Assembly: GCF_010093595.1 (NCBI RefSeq)
Contig: NW_022985447.1
Coordinates: 997,922 to 1,061,921, forward strand
Direction: 5' to 3'
From: Mytilinidion resinicola
Taxonomy: Eukaryota > Ascomycota > Dothideomycetes > Mytilinidiales > Mytilinidiaceae
DNA: 64,000 nucleotides
Shown here: one piece after another, positions 21,898-31,955 of the stretch
Position numbering within the stretch: the first letter of the stretch is position 1
Layout of the letters: every line of letters starts with the position of its first letter
The notes under the pieces: model-generated
Told to the model about the DNA's origin: nothing
The model's database searches: none
The model's input: only the letters and a program-made list of their open reading frames with translations
Translations under genes and position numbers: made by a program

Positions 21898-23151
21898 CTA
21901 AAGTGGCACAAAGGGTTTCATATCGACGTGAAAGGCAACGCGGTCGAGAATCTCCTCTGGATGGCGCTCAACAGCTCGAAGTCTCCTCTCAAATGCTAGC
22001 CCATACTCCGTGAAGAACGTCCACGGCCGAGGCCGAAACACTGTAGCAATTGGGTTATATGGATATGCATCTTGTGCCAGCTCGTCCAAGGTTTCAAACA
22101 AGCGTCGACAGCTCTCGCGCTCCATCTTGGCTAGGACAGGTGGCCGACCATCCCAAGCATCTTCGATTTCCTCGAGTATCGGGGATGCTTCTGGGTTGTC
22201 TCTATTCGCCCACCATTGCTCCCAGAAGAGTCTTGGGCCTTCCCGCAGAATGTACCAAGAAACCCACGAGTCGTCGAGCCGTTTAGATCCTTTCTCACAA
22301 CCCCAGTCGAAGTGCTTATCCTGCTTGTCAAGATGACTGAACGAAGCCTTGACAAAGAAGAACATGTCCTGGAAGTAGCAGGCATATTCCGGCCACATCT
22401 GTCTTAGAAAGTTCTCCCGCATCTCCAGTATCCATAACTCTTTCCTCCATTCCCGGATTATATCCGACGACAGCAAAGCTAGGCGCGTGCTCTCCTGAGC
22501 CTGTGACCACCGTTTCGATATGCAATATGCGGTCGAAGTTATGAGGCTCTTCCGTCTGAAGTGTGGCACTGCTCGTTGTACGACATGGAAGGGTTTCGAG
22601 TGGTCGTTCTGAGCTGCAATGGCGATCTGCGGGAGCTCGTCCAACGGCACTGACTCGGCATCTTTGGCGACATTCGAAAACAGGCGCAGTATTCGAAATC
22701 CCTTGAACACGCGCTCTCGCAACTCCTCTCCTACTGGATCCTCAGCTGCCGCACCATCCGCGACTCGCAGCTTGTGTTCCCATCGATGCTTGTCGACAGC
22801 TATCGCGGCCAATTGCCGAAGCTTGCAATCCAGCAGCCACTTCAGATCATATTTCCCTTTTACCGATGCTTCTAGGAGAAGGCGTGTGCTCTGCGGAAAG
22901 GTGTTCCGGGCAACGCGTCGTACAACAGTGGACTCGTATGCGGTTATAAGGTCTTTGACGGATCGAGAGGTGAGGCGGAGGTGCAGGAGCGTATCGAGAT
23001 CTGACTGGAGGATGATATGTAGGAGTAGATCCGGAATGGCAGCTATGCTCGCCATCGGCAACAGTCTGGCTCGACAGTCTCGCGGGATACGCACCCGTAT
23101 AACTCGAGGAGGATCGTACGCGAGAAAGAGAACGTGGCCGTCCTTTTCCAA
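21898..23151 (-). CDS. F-box protein of unknown target
   Basis: F-box proteins recruit substrates to SCF ubiquitin ligases through Skp1. A single exon gives 417 residues from the first ATG (23151), or 385 if translation starts at the second (23055, MASIAAIPDLLLHII), which places the F-box at the very N-terminus as in most fungal members. The F-box core is AIPDLLLHIILQSDLDTLLH followed by LRLTSRSVKDLI. The rest is helical with many Trp and Arg residues (WVSWYILREGPRLFWEQWW) and no repeat I recognise, so the substrate-binding part is undefined. It is transcribed in the same direction as the ubiquitin-like/CorA gene. Confidence 0.75.
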   Translation of the reverse strand: MEKDGHVLFLAYDPPRVIRVRIPRDCRARLLPMASIAAIPDLLLHIILQSDLDTLLHLRLTSRSVKDLITAYESTVVRRVARNTFPQSTRLLLEASVKGKYDLKWLLDCKLRQLAAIAVDKHRWEHKLRVADGAAAEDPVGEELRERVFKGFRILRLFSNVAKDAESVPLDELPQIAIAAQNDHSKPFHVVQRAVPHFRRKSLITSTAYCISKRWSQAQESTRLALLSSDIIREWRKELWILEMRENFLRQMWPEYACYFQDMFFFVKASFSHLDKQDKHFDWGCEKGSKRLDDSWVSWYILREGPRLFWEQWWANRDNPEASPILEEIEDAWDGRPPVLAKMERESCRRLFETLDELAQDAYPYNPIATVFRPRPWTFFTEYGLAFERRLRAVERHPEEILDRVAFHVDMKPFVPL

Positions 23152-23672
23152 GCGGCAGATTTAAGGCGTTTGAAGGTCCCGGCCCGCTGGAGCTGCCACG
23201 CTACATTTCATGCAAGGGTGGCTTTTCGCGCGTGATGCTGCATGCATCTCGAAGGGATGATGCTGGGAGGGTGTTCCGATGACACTGAGTGCTGAAGGGC
23301 GAGTGAGAGGTGAAAGAACAATCGATAGTGGTCCCTTTATCCATCGGCCTCGTGGCTTCCTAGGCTAGTCTTTATTCGGCGTGTTCCCAACCGCTGCCAC
23401 GTTCCAGGCTAGAATCTATCCGAGTGCTCCACGTGCTCCTCCCGCCCATGCTAGTACCTAGGTAGCTAGTGCTGTACTTTACTTTCTAGCGGCGTATTCT
23501 ATCTATCCTCTAGCGCAGTTTTCCAGCTCTACTTATGTAATAAATCAGAACCAACGTATATACTCTCGAGACAAGGCTGGAGCTTCTCGAGTTTTCGCGG
23601 CACCTACGTGTCATTTGGCCCAGTTCGCCTCTGCTACGTCTCATTTCGAGTGTTAAGATTGCTGCCATCAAG
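23152..23672. other. gene-free spacer
   Basis: Upstream of the F-box gene; presumably holds its promoter. No supported ORF. Confidence 0.4.
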
Positions 23673-23921
23673 ATGCGCTCTCTTAATACCATTACCTTGG
23701 AATTTGAGCAAGTTCGAGATTCCGAGCTGGACTTCGGCAACAATCAGTACGCAATTCTGTCACACAGATGAGGCCTTGACGAGGATGAAGTCACCTACGA
23801 GGATATACTATCACCAATGAGGGCTTCGCAAAAGAAGGGGTTCGCTAAAATTAAAGGATTTTGCGCCCTGGCCTCTTCAGCAAATTGCCGCTATGGCTGG
23901 ATCGACACTTGCTGCATCTAG
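23673..23921 (+). pseudogene. HET-domain relic 2 (WIDTCCI class), N-terminal fragment
   Basis: The frame reads MRSLNTITLEFEQ, then QYAILSHR, a TGA, GLDEDEVTYEDIL, KKGFAKIKGFCALA and YGWIDTCCI. This is the N-terminal order of the HET class found in HET-E/HET-D-like proteins (YAILSHTWG, EVTF, KIxxxC, WIDTCCID). The TGA at 23769-23771 sits exactly where the family has Trp, so one G-to-A change explains it. After TCCI the sequence stops (23919-23921) and the rest of the HET domain is absent. It is a truncated relic of a different HET class from relic 1. Confidence 0.75.
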
Positions 23922-25417
23922 GAATGTCACCCCAAGAGACAATGCCCTACATAAGTGGAGGCGCGTGCCGCCAGAAACGACGGGGTTTAGAAACTGAGTG
24001 AGTGAGTTTATTCCGCCCGATTATTCTAAGCCTGAAAGGGCACTATTATGCTATATTGCATAATCCCAGCTCCTCCTCCGATGCCCAAAATTCCTGCAAG
24101 CCCATACCTGTACGTTTCTTCCAGATCTGTATATTTCTGATTGTTCCTATGCTAATTCTTGTGCGGGGTTGTCAGCAAGTGCTCTTGGAGCCCTTTCACC
24201 AAGTTTTCAATGTCTTTTGTCGGCGATTGAAGCGGGACCTGCTAGTGTAAGACTAATGTTGAAAGTGGAGTTAACTCTGTCAATTATAGATTGAGCATAA
24301 AGCTTGCTATATACGTGAGGATAGAGGGACGGGTACCTCACGGGATTGCTGAGACATGGCTTGTATAGAAAGTTTCCTCGGTCCTCGGCTTCCAAGATGA
24401 ACCTATTTCCAACAATAAGGCGGCTGCTAAATCTCTGAAGGAGTTGTTTCCAGAGAGGAGCGGCTCTTTAGTTGAGAGAGAAGAGGAGAAAAAATGGTAG
24501 GCGTTCTGGAACGGTCAAGTCCTCCGCGGAGGGCTCCTACGCGAGAGGCCCGCGAACTGACAGGAAACCATCCTGTTTAAGTAGCTTTCCATGCTTCATA
24601 CAATTTGATCTTGATCTCTTTGATCTTTCTGCTCTCTCTTCCACAGGTCAAGATCAAAGAGATCACGGAAATCACTTGCTCTCCTGATCTCTTCCCTTGG
24701 CGCACCGCCACAAAAGATTACCGAGATCATCCACGTGATTTTGTCATCACGTGATCCTGTCCTTGTCCTGTGCCCATAGGTACCACGCCATGCTGTAGAA
24801 CCTTGATGCTTCTGTCCTAAGGTCCTAGGCCATTGTCCTGGGCTCTGGTGCTCGTATGTACATAACACTGAGTAGTTCTAGTCAGGGTGTACAGCGCCAC
24901 TGGAGCCGCCTTTGGGCCACGAATCGATCCCGAACGCGGCCAGACGATATTTGAAGCTGCCTCACTAGTGCAGGTTCTGCCGACTTGCCTCCCCAAGCGT
25001 ACATACGTCGGAATCCCCGATACCATTTCCTCGTACGAGGGACCAGCATCGTCGTTGACCTTGCCCCCTAGAAGGTTCTCTGGGTCTCACTGTGGTAGAT
25101 CGTCAGTAAGGTTTTCATTGCCTTTACAGGGTTTGAATTTGTATTTTTTTTGATAGTTAAATCTTGGCATCGTGTTCTTCCGGATAGAGTAGCAAACCAA
25201 AGACATTCTGGCGTCAAGGAATGAGTTCCGCTTTCACGACTCCCTCCTATACCACATTCCTGCTCTTCCTTTGATTCCAATCCTTCTCAATCTCACAATC
25301 ACCTCTTTCCGTGTATACTTTCCGTACCACTTGCTTTGCAAGTTGCTACCCTTCGGCGACCCCAATTTGGCAACAATCTGACCGCCATCACTGCCGGCTA
25401 CTATTGTTTCTCCCATC
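23922..25417. other. gene-free stretch between two HET relics
   Basis: About 1.5 kb with short ORFs only. It holds an inverted repeat with 16-bp arms near 24612-24665 and several cacgtga-type palindromes around 24730-24750. No coding feature supported; likely decayed accessory sequence. Confidence 0.4.
24612..24665. repeat. inverted repeat, 16-bp perfect arms
   Basis: Arm tgatctctttgatctt at 24612-24627 is matched by its reverse complement at 24650-24665 with a 22-nt pyrimidine-rich loop. It could be the core of a small element or chance. Confidence 0.6.
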
Positions 25418-26862
25418 TCACCAGACTTCTATTGTCTGTCTACAACAGTTTCGTATCCAGCTCTTGTCGACGATTCTCCCGATCCCAATCCGCTCATAAG
25501 TCCGGGGGTTCTCGCCGCGTCGTTTCAATGCAAGGATGTCCAATATCTCCTCCCCCCTGTAATCGAACCCCAGAACAACACCCAATGAACGGTCTGCATA
25601 GGTTGTCCTCTGCCAACGCCTCATTGCCGCACAAAAGAATGATGGCCCCGCAGTCACAGAGCCATCCGTATCCAAGAGAACCCAGCCGACTATGCGTCCT
25701 TTCTCATCCTTCAACGCTTCGGACCGACCAGGGATACTGAGCTTCCGCGGCCCTTCTTCTGCTACGCTCCGGACGATGCGCAGTGGCGGTCGTGGCTCCC
25801 AGTGGACGGGGGAACCAAGGATTTCGATGAGATCTTTATCGTTAGAAAGATTCAAGAAACTCAAAGTGCCTGATCGGATTGCAGTGCCAATCATTCCTAC
25901 CCATCGTACGCTTCCTACGACGCATGTGGTCGATGTTTTTGAGCATTTGTGAGGGCAGCTGTTCTCGATGTCAAACGCAAGCTCCGAGATTTCGCAGTGG
26001 CTGGTGGATTTGCCCGCTTCCATGCCTCGCCCAAGGCTATAGATAATGGGCCCTTTATAAGCGGCCCAACTCCATGACGGTGCGTGGAATGAATCCATAT
26101 GTGTCATAGGATTCTCGAAGTTCGATCGCCACATCAAACCGTTTCCCTAGGAGTCTTGAAAAATACCAGCGAAACAGCGAGTGTTACTTCTTGTCTCCAA
26201 TCGCTCAGCGAGTCCCGATATAGCAGCCAGCTTATCGGAGTCAAAAGATATTGAACACGCTGTATAGTCTTCTACAAGTGACCGCCAAGACTGAATGCCG
26301 CTCTGGAAATACTGCGTTCGTAAAGGAGTCACCGCAATGCCAAGCGATTCTTCTTCGCCCGAGGTCGTGAGACAGTCCCAGGATAGTTTAGTCTTGGAAA
26401 AGTAAGCTATTCGCCTAGAGAGAATGCGTTCCTGGAGAATCCAGCCTCTCCAGTTCCATTTCGAGCGCATGACCTCCCACGAAGATCCCAGAAGTCTGGG
26501 CTTTGCGATCAGTCGATGTTGATCTGAAAGAGCCTCATCGGCACTATCGTCCTCGTCCTCTCCTCGTCCTCATCCAAACGATAGGTGTACTTCCAACAGT
26601 ACGGCTGGCCATCTGGTGATTGAAATCTCTCGGGTTTCACGGGATCCTTCAGGAGATGACATTTCAGGCGTACTGTCAGGGGATCTTCTGTTCGAGGAAG
26701 GAACAGTCCTCTGTCTATACCCGTGTCGTCATCAATCGCATCAACGGCTGCAAGAGTGCAGTATGCCCGTTCAAAGATCTTTCCCATCTGAGTCGCTTCG
26801 TAAGCCCAGTCATCCCTATCGTCTTGGACGATGCAAAGCGCATCGCTCCACGGCTGGACTCA
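25418..26862 (-). pseudogene. HET-domain relic 3, 5'-truncated
   Basis: On the minus strand the frame opens with WSDALCIVQDDRDDWAYEAT and MGKIFERAYCTLAAVDA (HET motif usually WIDALCIVQDD), then RGLFLPR. A possible 44-nt intron (donor gtgccg, acceptor gcaaag, near 26496-26540) leads to RGWILQERILSRRIAYFS and LSWDC, the classic HET RGWxLQExLLS block. It continues with LAAISGLAERL and APSWSWAAYKGPI, the usual C-terminal SWSWA motif. An in-frame TAG at 26147-26149 (after GIFQDS) interrupts the family; a Trp codon with one G-to-A change is the simplest source. The region N-terminal to WSDALC is missing, with a TGA just upstream. So it is both truncated and nonsense-mutated. Confidence 0.75.
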
Positions 26863-28260
26863 CCAGTCTGACCTGATGGCTGCAATTACCGCTAGTGCCC
26901 TTTTAATCCATAAATATCGTGACTAAGCGCCTTGGCGCCTAACATGCCCACACGCGACTTCTTTCCTTGTAGCATCCATCTATGCGAGATACTGCAGCAC
27001 CATTGCTTTAGCGTGCCTCTACGCTGCTCCCCGTTAACTAAACCGATACTATGAGAGCAAGGATTATGGAGACACCTATATTCCCGCTGCCCGTCGTGGA
27101 GTGGGTGGTGGAGCCCATAAAAGGCTCTGCCTCCTCGATAACTTGGACACTTCCTCTCTACCCACTGTCAACTCGGCCCTTTCTGTCCCCAATTTCAATC
27201 ATCTTTCTGCTCTCCCATCTCGCGGAAGGCTTAATATTTCCCATCCTCTTTTGCTCTCCATTCTCGCATCAGAATTCCTTCGCGCTAGCATACGATGGCT
27301 CTGTTAAAATGATAAGGGGTAGCGGTGGGCAAGAAGACTCTAGTACGTCACAAGGTGGGTGGCTCTCTAGGTGAGATTCTATTCGAGCCGCTTGATGCAG
27401 CTAGTAGGTCTAAAAAGGTCTCTTTATACGTCTCTCTAGACTTGCTTCCTTCTAGTAGGAATGGATGAGTCCGTTCTAGGGCCCCATGCCCTTGCTTATT
27501 GCGTTCCAGCCCAAATTCCGGGCCTTGCTTCGCCCTTGACTTGTTTTATGGAATAGAGGGTAATTAGGAGGCGTTTTGGACCATTCTGGGGCTGTTGTGA
27601 CGGTGTCGTAACAATAGGCAACACTAGGTTAGATAGATGTATTCTTTTACTAAAGTAAACTCTAGTACTCTTTCCCTTATTCCTGTAAAGGTTTTAAAGG
27701 GTTTTAACAAGGCTGGAGTTGGAGGTTATTAAGCTATCTTAGACGCGCAGTTGCTTCTGCCTTTACCTCTGCTTCTGCTCGAGAGGCCGGGGGAGTGTTG
27801 AATTTTGGTACATTTAGCAGCTAGGCAGTACTATAGGAACATTAGGACAGCGTCCCACGAAGCAATAGAGGGGGGCTGGGAGTAAACCAGCCATCCTGCC
27901 CCGAATATAAGAGGGGAGGGCCGCGCATCTAGATAGTTAAGAATCAAGGAATTACACACCTGGGCACACCTCCATGTATTACGTGACCAATTTCGACAAG
28001 CATATGTCAAATCTTGAGGTCGCACTTACCGCCGCATCATTGGACTGCAGCCGGAGCACGCGCAGTGGGGACCAGCTGGGGCAGGATATGATTCGAGCTT
28101 AACTCCATGGAGGGGACAGTTGAGGACATGCCCAGACGAGCGCTGCAACTCTAGAATAGCATTGCCAAGGGTAAAGATGCAATTGCGACGTCCCAGTCCC
28201 ATCCAATGGATTTTGTTTTTTTGTGACTTATGAATTTTGCTTGCCGATAGATAATATCAG
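26863..28260. other. gene-free, partly AT-rich stretch with a possible LTR
   Basis: No supported gene. At 27787-27800 a purine-rich tract (gaggccgggggag) directly precedes tgttgaattttgg; a TG...CA unit of about 160 bp (27798-27957) ends in ggaattacaca. This is the arrangement of a polypurine tract followed by a 3' LTR, but no matching 5' LTR or reverse transcriptase was found. Confidence 0.35.
27798..27957 (+). mobile_element. candidate solo LTR
   Basis: Begins TGTTG after a purine tract and ends TTACACA; about 160 bp. There is no paired LTR and no target duplication that I can confirm, so this is a weak call. Confidence 0.25.
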
Positions 28261-30531
28261 AGGGGTTTGGTGGAGGGTGTGAGAACCCGTGCACAACGCG
28301 GGCTGATCCCAACCTCAAGTGGAACAGGAAGCAGCTTTCCCCTTTCCAGCTCACACAGTGCCGAGGAGACAGTGCTACCACCTACATTGAGAGAGACTCC
28401 TTCTAGTGCCTCAAATGAAGCGTCTGGCACACTGTCGAGCGAAGTGAGAAGCGAAGTTCAACTGCCCACCTCAAACACTACAAGAGATGTTGTCAATCCA
28501 GCGATTGCGAACGAAGTTGTATCGAATAACGCAAATATAAAGCTTAATTCAGTCAACACTCCAGAAATTCATCCCGAATCTTCTTCGGCTGCGACAGCTG
28601 TCCGACAGAACGAAATTAGAAGGAAAAGCTTACCTCAGAGTACTGCATCAACAGAAAAAAGCGTTCTCCTCTCGCCAAACGCATCAAAACACTCGCTTAC
28701 CAACTCTACGGATTACGACTCAAGCTCAATTCCCAGGACTGCGTCTGCTTCGACCCCTAAAGTTTCAGAAAAAGATGTTCCTTTTTCACCAGGGACTTCA
28801 AATAATTCCAATTTTCAACTCGCTCAATCAAGTAGTGGGAAGAAAGAACGCCATATATTTCGCTTCCTGAGTCCAAAATCAAAGAATGGTAGGGCGGAAA
28901 CAAAATTCGATTCTCCCAGCTCGACGTCCTTATCAGTTGACGTTGAGAATATCTCGAGCAAGACCAGCGAGAAGGAAGTCAGGGATTTCTTTAGCTTCTG
29001 GTAAGCCTTGCACCTCCATTCTTCATCTCAGCAACAATTCAAGTGACGTAGATGTCATGTTCTATATATCAAAAACCACTAACCGTTTCCAGTGGCAAGA
29101 TTTCTTCCTTATCCATTACCCCGACTGCCACCGCCCAATCCGCAATCGTGACTTTCGAGGAGGAAACAGCAGCAAATACCGCCCTCTACCTCAATAATAC
29201 CCAACTCGGGCACTCGCAAGTCTCAGTCACCCTAGCCCAAGCGACGAAGGAGATTGCTGCCAGCAAGCAGGAATCCTCTGGAACTAGCCGTAGGGATCTT
29301 GGTTCCTGGTGGAAGAAATTCCAAGGTCAAGCTCATGCTGAGGCACCTGGAAAGAATGAATATAGAATATTCGGTGTTGCTCTTGATCAAAGTATAATGT
29401 ATGCCAATGTCGCTATCTCATTATTCAACGAAGCAGGAGAAAGCTACATTTACGGTTATGTCCCAATCATCGTCGGAAAGTGTGGGGTGTTCCTCAAGGG
29501 GAAAGGTTTGTATCCCCTTTGCTTTTGCCACTTCCTTTGCTAATCAAGCACCAGCTACGGGTGTAGAGGGCATATTTGTTACGCCTGGCCAGCAAGAACG
29601 AGTGCAAGAGTTGAAAGTAGTCTTCCACAGTCCAGAGCGGTACGGAAAAGGGTTTGACTGGGCAGGATACTCTGTCCATGATGCCGCTAGCACCTTGATA
29701 CTCTTCTTAGAGAATTTGCCAGAACCCGTCATCCCATATGAATGGTTTAAGGCATTTGACACCGCCATGCCGAATGAATGGCGTAGGGTAATGGAGTCCG
29801 GAGATTATTATAGTCCGGAAGACCAGGGTGACGAAATCGCCTCATACATGAACAGGACCATAGAAGAATACCAGTCGCTCATTCGAAGAATGCCTGCGCC
29901 TCATAGGCAGCTACTGCTCTATCTGCTAGATTTCTTTGTGGTCTTTGCTGCTAAGAGCGATTACAACAAGGCGACATGCTCTGTCTTAGCATCTAAATTC
30001 CAGCACGGCATTCTGCGGAGACACGACGACGTTCAAGACCATTCAAACGAATATGAAACGAGTTACAACAAGCGAGTCAGCCAAGGTATTTTAGTATTCC
30101 TAATCGAAAACCAGGACCATTTTCTCATCGGAATGGATTCGACATGAGACGCACCTCAAGAGGTGATAATTATGGACTCTCAGCCTATGCAAAGGAAACC
30201 GAAGCCAACGACTTCTTTCTCCAGGGATTCACTTTCACATTCGCTCTTCATTTCATCCCCGAGGGGGCCCTGCAACAAGCCCTTCGTGATCCGTTATACT
30301 TCCATAGAGGAACAAGAAATTCTGAAGCCGGCGAGACGTGTGTCTTAGGAAGACAGGTGTGGAGATATATATGGCGATCTCGGTGGCAGACCGCCGTAGA
30401 ACGAGCTAACGAGCAAGCTTGCCATCCTGGGATGAGCACACGATTTATTCACTTCCCTCTGTGACACTGTTGGCACCATCACAGAAGTGACTGGCTCCGA
30501 ATTCCACCCAAATGCGCTTCATGGCGTTTAG
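28261..30531 (+). pseudogene. RRM-RhoGAP fusion, start missing and 3' part interrupted by stops
   Basis: Three exons are readable (to 29000, 29093-29505, 29555 onward). After a Ser/Thr-rich N-terminus comes an RNA-recognition-like segment of the Vip1 type: SEKEVRDFFSFCGKISSLSI, QSAIVTFEEETAANTAL. In the same frame a RhoGAP domain follows from about residue 336 (numbering from the TTG at 28267): YRIFGVALDQSIMYANVAIS, YGYVPIIVGKCGVFLKGK, DWAGYSVHDAASTL, LENLPEPVIPYEWF. RhoGAPs stimulate Rho GTP hydrolysis through an Arg in GIFRxSG; here it is GIFVTPG, with codon 29578-29580 GTT, so the arginine finger is absent. No ATG occurs in frame between the TAA at 28252 and the RRM; either a 5' exon is unrecognised or lost. 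Stops at 30145, 30346, 30397, 30433 and 30529 interrupt what still looks like protein (MDSQPMQRKPKPTTSFSRDS). The first is CGA-to-TGA-like. Confidence 0.65.
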
Positions 30532-31733
30532 ACTGGAATTGTAAATTGCGTGAGCCCGCACCCCAGCCTTCGTCTGTATGATTCTACTAACTGGAGCTTG
30601 ATCCTGTATGGCTGCTGATGACTTGGGGGAGTCAACCGCAGGCAATTCTGCTTGCTGCGATGAGGCTGCTATCTGTGGAGAGGCTCCGATTTCCGCCGGT
30701 GAATTCATTGGCCGAGGACTAGAATTAAAGTTACTTCATAGCACACTGAGCAGTGTACGTTCCAGCTGAGCAGGTGGGGTATTCCAGCTCTCCACCTTCT
30801 AATTATTGAATTTGCTAATCATGTTCGAGGTTGGGATGGCTGCAAGGCAACGTAGTACGATCATCAAGCTGAGGGATGCGAAAAAGAAATCTTCAGTACC
30901 AGAACAATTGTCCGTGTAGCCTTTTTAACAAGGACTGCCCGGGATACTGAAGACGGTTCTGACGCCCCACATATTAAATATTTTTCTATCCTTTTTTTCT
31001 CTTTATTCTTTTTTGCTCTAGCATATAGAGTCCCTTTAGGATAGGTTATAGGTCGGTATTTATAGCGGTGTTTTACCTTCTTCTAAATTGATTATATAAT
31101 TATACTAGGGATTCTAAGGTAGTAGCTGTGCTAGCTCTTAGAGAAGACTTCTATCTACTAGCAATACCGTGAAGGGGCTGCTAAAGGCTAGAATAGTTAA
31201 GAGGTTTAAGTACATGACAAAGACAACAGAAGATATGGATTTTAATTAACGGTGTGGTGGTGCAAGAGGAAAGTGCATGGCAGGGGGCTTGACGATGGAA
31301 TCGATGAGAATCGGCTGTATTGGTATCAACAATAGACAAGAGACGAGACGAGACGAATCCTTGAGGAAGCTCGGAGAGCGCTCCGTGGAGGAAACATATC
31401 GTGGCCTGGGCCTTAGCGAACACGTGCGGGTAGTTACGTGATATGCATGCGGTACGCAGGCGTATCGCAGGGCTCAAGCAGCTATATACTGGGTGGTGCA
31501 TCTCGCACCTCACGGGTGGGTATCAGAATAAATGGACGGCCCCCTTGGTTTTGCTGGATAGGTGATCGTGTATATAGATTTCCGAAGAGCAGAGAAAACA
31601 GGGGTAGAGATAATGTAGAACCGAAGCCCAGTATGATTCCTAAAGAGAAAATTTGCATGTGTTTCCACATACTCCGTTTCAGAGACTAAAGCCTATTACG
31701 ATGTTGAATAACAAGGCTCACACTCAACTTCTA
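30532..31733. other. gene-free, AT-rich decayed sequence
   Basis: TA-rich stretches at about 30960-31190 look RIP-affected. An antisense ORF at 30445-30708 only mirrors the relic. Nothing else is supported. Confidence 0.4.
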
Positions 31734-31955
31734 CTAACACCAAGGACAGCGATCAATCGTTACTCCCTCTTTTCCATCACAGCTGCTGCATGTCTGCCAA
31801 CATAGGCCACATTTTCTCGTCATGGATACCATGGGCGTGTTGAGCCAGCCATTCACGCAAGAACTGCAATAATTCGGTCGTAAATCCCCGCTCCCATTGC
31901 AGGTAGCGCATGTTCCCCATAATTGCTTCTGGCCCTTGCAAACTACACAAGTCAT
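31734..31955 (-). CDS. small Cys-rich protein with DnaJ-like CxxC zinc-finger repeats
   Basis: A 73-residue ORF with six CxxC pairs: TCVVCKGQK, TCATCNGSGD, YCSSCVNGW, KCGLCWQ, CSSCDGKEG and CPWC at the end. The CxxCxGxG-like spacing resembles the zinc-binding region of DnaJ/Hsp40 chaperones and small fungal proteins built only from it. The start ATG (31955) places the first CxxC at once (MTCVVC). It is isolated in an AT-rich, gene-poor region, yet the cysteine pattern is complete, which argues for selection. A fragment of a larger gene cannot be excluded. Confidence 0.5.
   Translation of the reverse strand: MTCVVCKGQKQLWGTCATCNGSGDLRPNYCSSCVNGWLNTPMVSMTRKCGLCWQTCSSCDGKEGVTIDRCPWC

Noticed and set aside
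22619..23164. 181-codon plus-strand ORF opposite the F-box gene
   Set aside because: Composition is a Ser/Arg-rich shadow of the minus-strand coding sequence.
30445..30708. Minus-strand 87-codon ORF
   Set aside because: It is the antisense of the decayed RhoGAP tail and shows no family motif.
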